From: Chloroflexota bacterium | Lineage (GTDB): Bacteria; Chloroflexota; Anaerolineae; Aggregatilineales; Phototrophicaceae | Assembly (NCBI GenBank): GCA_003242205.1 | Contig: QGUR01000281.1 | Location: forward strand, 1-6,053 | Length of the DNA stretch: 6,053 nt | Reading direction: 5' to 3' | In this document: piece after piece, positions 5,647 to 6,053 of the stretch | How the letters are laid out: every line of letters begins with the position of its first letter | Position numbering within the stretch: the first letter of the stretch is position 1 | Notes under the pieces: model-generated | Seen by the model: the letters and a program-made list of their open reading frames with translations, nothing else | Database searches by the model: none | Told to the model about the DNA's origin: nothing | Program-made: the position numbers and the translations under genes

Positions 5647-5683
5647 GGCCGTCGCTTTTCTCTGCAAAATTCGGAATATCATC

Positions 5684-5692
5684 AGGATAGCA
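5684..5692 (-). promoter_or_regulatory. Candidate extended -10 promoter of the two-component operon
   Basis: Minus strand TGCTATCCT: an extended -10 element (TGn plus TATCCT, four of six matches). No good -35 box lies at normal distance. Transcription would begin near 5677, leaving about 30 bases before the ATG at 5646. Weak, but the place is right for a divergent promoter. Confidence 0.25.
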
Positions 5693-5746
5693 GAAGCAGG
5701 GGAAAGTGGAATACGCCAATTAGCGCATCACGCGCGAGCGTTCAGC

Positions 5747-5770
5747 AGTTAATCTTAATAAGCGGTAACT
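5747..5770. promoter_or_regulatory. Nested dyads upstream of the HMA gene, possible operator
   Basis: AGTTA (5747-5751) and TAACT (5766-5770) form an inverted repeat over 24 bp, and inside it CTTAATAAG (5754-5762) is a 9-bp palindrome whose centre is half a base from that of the outer repeat. The site lies 18 bp before the HMA start codon, in the only region shared by the two divergent units. It is a plausible binding site for the NarL-type regulator, but the short AT-rich arms could be chance. Confidence 0.35.
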
Positions 5771-5788
5771 CAACATAAGGTAGAAACC

Positions 5789-5998
5789 ATGGAGACAACG
5801 ACTCTTTACGTTCCCAACATCGGCTGTGATGGCTGCGTGCGAACAATCAGGACCGAAGTCGGACAGCTTGCAGGCGTCGTGCGCGTGGAAGCGGACGCTA
5901 CCAGCAAGCAGGTCACGGTCGAATGGACCGAGCCGGCGACGCTGGAGCAGATCGAAGCTCGTCTGGCCGAAATCGACTATCCGGCGGTGAGCGCGTAA
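5789..5998 (+). CDS. Small HMA-domain metal-binding protein (CopZ-like chaperone)
   Basis: 69 residues making a single heavy-metal-associated (HMA) domain with the ferredoxin-like order of strands and helices: TTLYVPNIGCDGCVRTIRTEV (strand, metal loop, first helix), VVRVEADATSKQVTVEW (two strands), LEQIEARLAEIDYP (second helix). Metal ligands would be Cys13 and Cys16 in CxxC. Proteins of this kind carry Cu(I) or another soft metal in the cytoplasm and pass it to P-type ATPases or regulators. Odd: the usual GMxCxxC loop reads NIGCDGC, so the conserved Gly and Met are replaced. AAGG lies 8 bases before the ATG. The gene is divergent from the regulator-YHS kinase operon and has its own terminator, so it is probably a single-gene unit; no metal ATPase is visible in the window. 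The family assignment is firm, the metal is not known. Confidence 0.9.
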   Translation: METTTLYVPNIGCDGCVRTIRTEVGQLAGVVRVEADATSKQVTVEWTEPATLEQIEARLAEIDYPAVSA

Positions 5999-6015
5999 GC
6001 GTGCTTCTGCGGCTC

Positions 6016-6045
6016 AACGGCCCTGTCTATCTACAGGGCCGTTTT
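6016..6045 (+). terminator. Rho-independent terminator of the HMA gene
   Basis: AACGGCCCTGT (6016-6026), loop CTATCT, ACAGGGCCGTT (6033-6043): perfect 11-bp GC-rich stem running into TTTT (6042-6045), 18 bases after the stop codon. It separates the HMA gene from whatever lies beyond the window edge, indicating a monocistronic transcript. Confidence 0.88.
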
Positions 6046-6053
6046 CCATCCCA

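Noticed and set aside
5005..5682. 225-residue version of the response regulator
   Set aside because: The 12 extra residues precede the normal start of the receiver fold, lack a ribosome site and overlap a candidate -10 box.
5741..5771. MerR/CueR-type promoter (TTCAGC and TAACTC, 19-bp spacer with a dyad) before the HMA gene
   Set aside because: Spacing is suggestive, but the boxes match consensus poorly (3/6 and 2/6) and the predicted start would fall at about the ribosome site of the gene.
5110..5778. 222-residue open frame on the plus strand, antisense to the response regulator gene
   Set aside because: No known motif and fully opposite a textbook receiver-LuxR gene; a mirror of its codon bias.
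1..6053. Mobile element, CRISPR array or RNA gene
   Set aside because: No transposase, integrase, regular direct repeats, or tRNA/rRNA-like sequence was found on either strand.

Overview
The window reads as chromosomal DNA from a monoderm, moderately GC-rich bacterium, most likely of the phylum Chloroflexota (Anaerolineae-like). This is an inference from protein style: a lone very short Flp-type pilin, a secreted CAP-LysM protein with Pro/Thr-rich linkers and a C-terminal membrane anchor, and a PlsY with a 'GHNWS' version of its third motif. No rRNA, tRNA, CRISPR array, insertion sequence or phage gene was seen. Seven protein genes fill the window.

Left part (1-1866, all minus strand): a 48-residue Flp-type prepilin with its own leader; upstream of it a two-gene unit consisting of a secreted, membrane-anchored CAP-LysM protein followed 4 bp later by an unrecognised 142-residue protein. 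The CAP-LysM gene has a good promoter ending 7 bp from its ATG and no Shine-Dalgarno sequence, so its mRNA is probably leaderless.

Middle (1867-3943): plsY (acyl-phosphate:glycerol-3-phosphate acyltransferase, plus strand) converges on a minus-strand gene for a YbhN/AglD-type polytopic membrane protein ('flippase-like', LPG synthase TM family). An 11-bp terminator hairpin for plsY overlaps the last codons of the converging gene. The 163-bp gap behind the flippase-like gene holds a candidate promoter and GC-rich hairpins.

Right part (3944-6053): a minus-strand two-component operon, with a NarL-type response regulator overlapping by 4 bp (ATGA) a NarX-type histidine kinase. The kinase carries an extra C-terminal YHS domain (a cysteine-rich metal-associated domain) after its ATPase domain, and it has only one membrane segment and no extracytoplasmic sensor. 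Divergent from the operon is a 69-residue HMA-domain protein (CopZ-like metallochaperone) with its own strong terminator; the 142-bp intergenic region contains a dyad. The most interesting reading is a compact metal-responsive circuit in which the kinase senses a soft metal through its YHS domain and the regulator controls the divergent chaperone gene. The fusion and the gene arrangement are visible in the sequence; the metal-sensing function is inferred.
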